Shown: one piece after another, positions 5,786-7,027 of the stretch
How positions within the stretch are numbered: the first letter of the stretch is position 1
Layout of the letters: each line of letters opens with the position of its first letter
Assembly: GCA_934661765.1 (NCBI GenBank)
Contig: CAKUJT010000119.1
Location: forward strand, 1 to 7,027
Direction: 5' to 3'
DNA length: 7,027 nt
Origin: an uncultured Senegalimassilia sp.
GTDB taxonomy: Bacteria > Actinomycetota > Coriobacteriia > Coriobacteriales > Eggerthellaceae
The notes under the pieces: model-generated
The model's database searches: none
Told to the model about the DNA's origin: nothing
What the model saw: the letters and a program-made list of their open reading frames with translations, nothing else
Program-made: the position numbers and the translations under genes

Positions 5786-5875
5786 TCTGACGCTCCTTTC
5801 GTTCTTGGGCATATGTAATCATGTCTGCTATAAAATCCGCGTTAAGGAACAACACGTATGAGCCGGAGGCCCGAT
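5786..5875. promoter_or_regulatory. Divergent promoter region between redox operon and two-component system
   Basis: These 90 bp must hold the promoters for both directions and are AT-richer than the flanking genes. On the plus strand TATAAA (5829-5834) is a good -10, with a weak -35 TTGGGC (5805-5810) 18 bp upstream; transcription would start near 5841, giving about a 35-base leader. I found no convincing -35/-10 pair for the minus strand. CATATG (5810-5815) and the nearby ATGTAATCAT are candidate binding-site elements only. Confidence 0.4.
5865..5869 (+). promoter_or_regulatory. Ribosome binding site of the response regulator gene
   Basis: GGAGG with six-base spacing to ATG 5876. It supports that start over ATG 5858, and MRILVVEDE is the usual beginning of an OmpR-family receiver. 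Confidence 0.75.
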
Positions 5876-6550
5876 ATGCGTATTTTGGTTGTCGAGGATG
5901 AAAAGGCGCTGTGCGACGCAATCGCCCGCAGCCTTCGCCATCTTGCCTATAGCGTCGATTGCTGCCATGATGGGCAAACGGCTATCGACCTGCTCGCCAT
6001 CGAAACCTTCGACCTGGTCGTGCTCGACCTGAACCTTCCCGGCGCGGACGGCATGACGGTGCTTGAAACGCTTCGGGAAACCGACCACGACACGAAGGTG
6101 CTGATCTTATCGGCGCGAAGCGACATCGCTGATAAGGTAAGCGGCTTGGACGCGGGAGCCAACGATTACCTGACAAAACCGTTTCACCTAGAAGAGCTCG
6201 CAGCCAGGATACGAAGCCTGACCCGCAGGCGATTTGTTCAAGACAACACCGTGCTGACCTGCGGAACCCTTTCTTTTGACACAAGCTCTCGTAAGGCTTG
6301 CGCAAACAATCGATCCCTTTCCCTGACTCGAAAGGAAACGGGCATATTGGAGTACCTGATGCTCAACCAAGGGCGACCGGTTAGCCAGGAGGAGCTCCTC
6401 GAGCACGTGTGGGACTGCAGCGCGAACAGCTTCAGCAATTCAGCCAGGGTCCATATGTCGGCGCTTAGGAAGAAGCTGCGCGAAGCGCTCGGGCACGACC
6501 CTATCAGCAACCGCATAGGGCAAGGCTACGTGATGGAGGAACGCGAATGA
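5876..6550 (+). CDS. OmpR/PhoB-family response regulator
   Basis: This 224-residue cytoplasmic transcription factor would be activated by phosphotransfer from the adjacent kinase. The receiver domain spans 1-115: acidic pocket Glu7/Asp8, phospho-acceptor Asp51 in VVLDLNLPG, Ser79 in LILSA, and Lys101 in YLTKPF. The winged-helix DNA-binding domain spans about 125-222: LTRKETGILEYL, a short loop, EELLEHVWD, the recognition helix SNSARVHMSALRKKL, and the wing hairpin with IGQGYVM. All key residues are intact and the length is standard. It is transcribed away from the redox operon and overlaps the histidine kinase by ATGA. The natural target is the shared 90-bp intergenic region, controlling itself and the redox operon; that is inferred. 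The signal is unknown. Confidence 0.95.
   Translation: MRILVVEDEKALCDAIARSLRHLAYSVDCCHDGQTAIDLLAIETFDLVVLDLNLPGADGMTVLETLRETDHDTKVLILSARSDIADKVSGLDAGANDYLTKPFHLEELAARIRSLTRRRFVQDNTVLTCGTLSFDTSSRKACANNRSLSLTRKETGILEYLMLNQGRPVSQEELLEHVWDCSANSFSNSARVHMSALRKKLREALGHDPISNRIGQGYVMEERE
6535..6539 (+). promoter_or_regulatory. Ribosome binding site of the histidine kinase inside the regulator gene
   Basis: GGAGG lies seven bases before ATG 6547, within the last codons of the response regulator. With the ATGA overlap it indicates coupled translation. Confidence 0.7.
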
Positions 6551-7027
6551 AGGACCTTTCACTGCAATGGCGCATCACGTTGATGACGGCCGCCCTCGTC
6601 TGCGCGGCCTGCCTATCGATGAACTTCCTTGTCGGCTATTCCGGAATGCAATATATGGATGAGATCGGTAGCGAGGTATCGGCTTATAGCAACGTGAACG
6701 AGGATGTTCCCAAGTCATTCGACCCAGGAAGCGAGGACGTCGGCAACGAGCTGACGATCGTAGTGAGCGACGCGCAAAAGTCGTTCGGCGCTACAAGCTG
6801 GTGCATTACCGCTGCGGTGACGCTTATCGGAGGCGTGCTCGCATACTTCGCAAGCGGCCGCGCACTCAGGCCCCTACGGGCTTTCGCCGCGCAAATCGAA
6901 CACGTGCAACCAGGGAATCTTGCCGATTCGAAAATCAGCGAGGACGTGCCTCCGGAATTCAAAAGGTTCAGCGAATCGTTCAACGGCATGATAAATCGCC
7001 TTGACGCGGGTTTCGCCGCGCAACGCC
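6547..7027 (+). CDS. Sensor histidine kinase, N-terminal part (runs off the window)
   Basis: The frame opens at ATG 6547 and has no stop to the window end, giving 160 residues. Visible parts: a short cytoplasmic start (MKDLSLQWRI), a first membrane helix (about 11-31), an extracytoplasmic loop of only about 50 residues (32-82) rich in acidic residues and Ser/Asn, a second membrane helix (about 83-102), and a HAMP linker (about 103-157) with GRALRPLRAFAAQIEHV and PEFKRFSESFNGMINRL. The His-box and ATPase domains should lie beyond position 7027. The arrangement is that of a classical EnvZ/PhoR-type membrane kinase partnered with the regulator. The small outer loop lacks Cys and shows no known sensor fold; it could sense an envelope or membrane signal, but nothing identifies it. 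Confidence 0.9.
   Translation, partial: MKDLSLQWRITLMTAALVCAACLSMNFLVGYSGMQYMDEIGSEVSAYSNVNEDVPKSFDPGSEDVGNELTIVVSDAQKSFGATSWCITAAVTLIGGVLAYFASGRALRPLRAFAAQIEHVQPGNLADSKISEDVPPEFKRFSESFNGMINRLDAGFAAQR

Noticed and set aside
5858..5875. Upstream start of the response regulator at ATG 5858
   Set aside because: ATG 5876 has GGAGG at ideal distance and gives the canonical receiver N-terminus.
1..7027. CRISPR array, tRNA, rRNA, insertion sequence or attachment site
   Set aside because: No regularly spaced repeats, no cloverleaf or rRNA sequence, and no transposase or integrase frame seen on either strand.

Overview
The window is high-GC DNA (surface lipoprotein, LAXTG-type cell-wall sorting signal, strong GGAGG ribosome sites, CD1871A-type CXXC mini-protein next to a membrane iron-sulfur protein). 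This suggests an anaerobic, gut-type high-GC Gram-positive, most likely of the Coriobacteriia/Eggerthellaceae. The lineage is inferred from gene content and codon use; no marker gene is present.

Layout. Positions 1-75 probably hold the last codons of a plus-strand gene. It converges on a minus-strand gene for a large sortase-anchored surface protein (193-2193). A 287-bp gap follows, containing a striking 37-bp near-palindrome. Next is a minus-strand LacX-type aldose 1-epimerase (2481-3503) with an unusual Cys/Gly-rich insertion. A strong intrinsic terminator at 3546-3579 separates it from a minus-strand three-gene operon. That operon reads, in transcription order: a 48-residue CXXC membrane mini-protein of the CD1871A family (5639-5785, TTG start, overlapping the next gene), a NapH-like polytopic 4Fe-4S protein (4726-about 5646), and a TlpA/ResA-like thioredoxin lipoprotein (3725-4708). 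Divergent from it, after a 90-bp intergenic region, are an OmpR-family response regulator (5876-6550) and the first 160 residues of a HAMP sensor histidine kinase (from 6547, running off the window), coupled by an ATGA overlap.

How the genes fit together. The three-gene operon looks like a transmembrane electron/thiol relay: cytoplasmic ferredoxin clusters, membrane-embedded CxxxCP motifs, then extracytoplasmic CXXC partners (the mini-protein tail and the TlpA lipoprotein). The divergent two-component system is the obvious candidate regulator. Both the relay and its regulation are inferences from motifs and gene order. The epimerase and the surface protein have no evident functional link to the relay.

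The main additions over simple ORF calling are the 48-residue CXXC gene, corrected starts for five genes, the partial histidine kinase at the right edge, the terminator and the palindrome.
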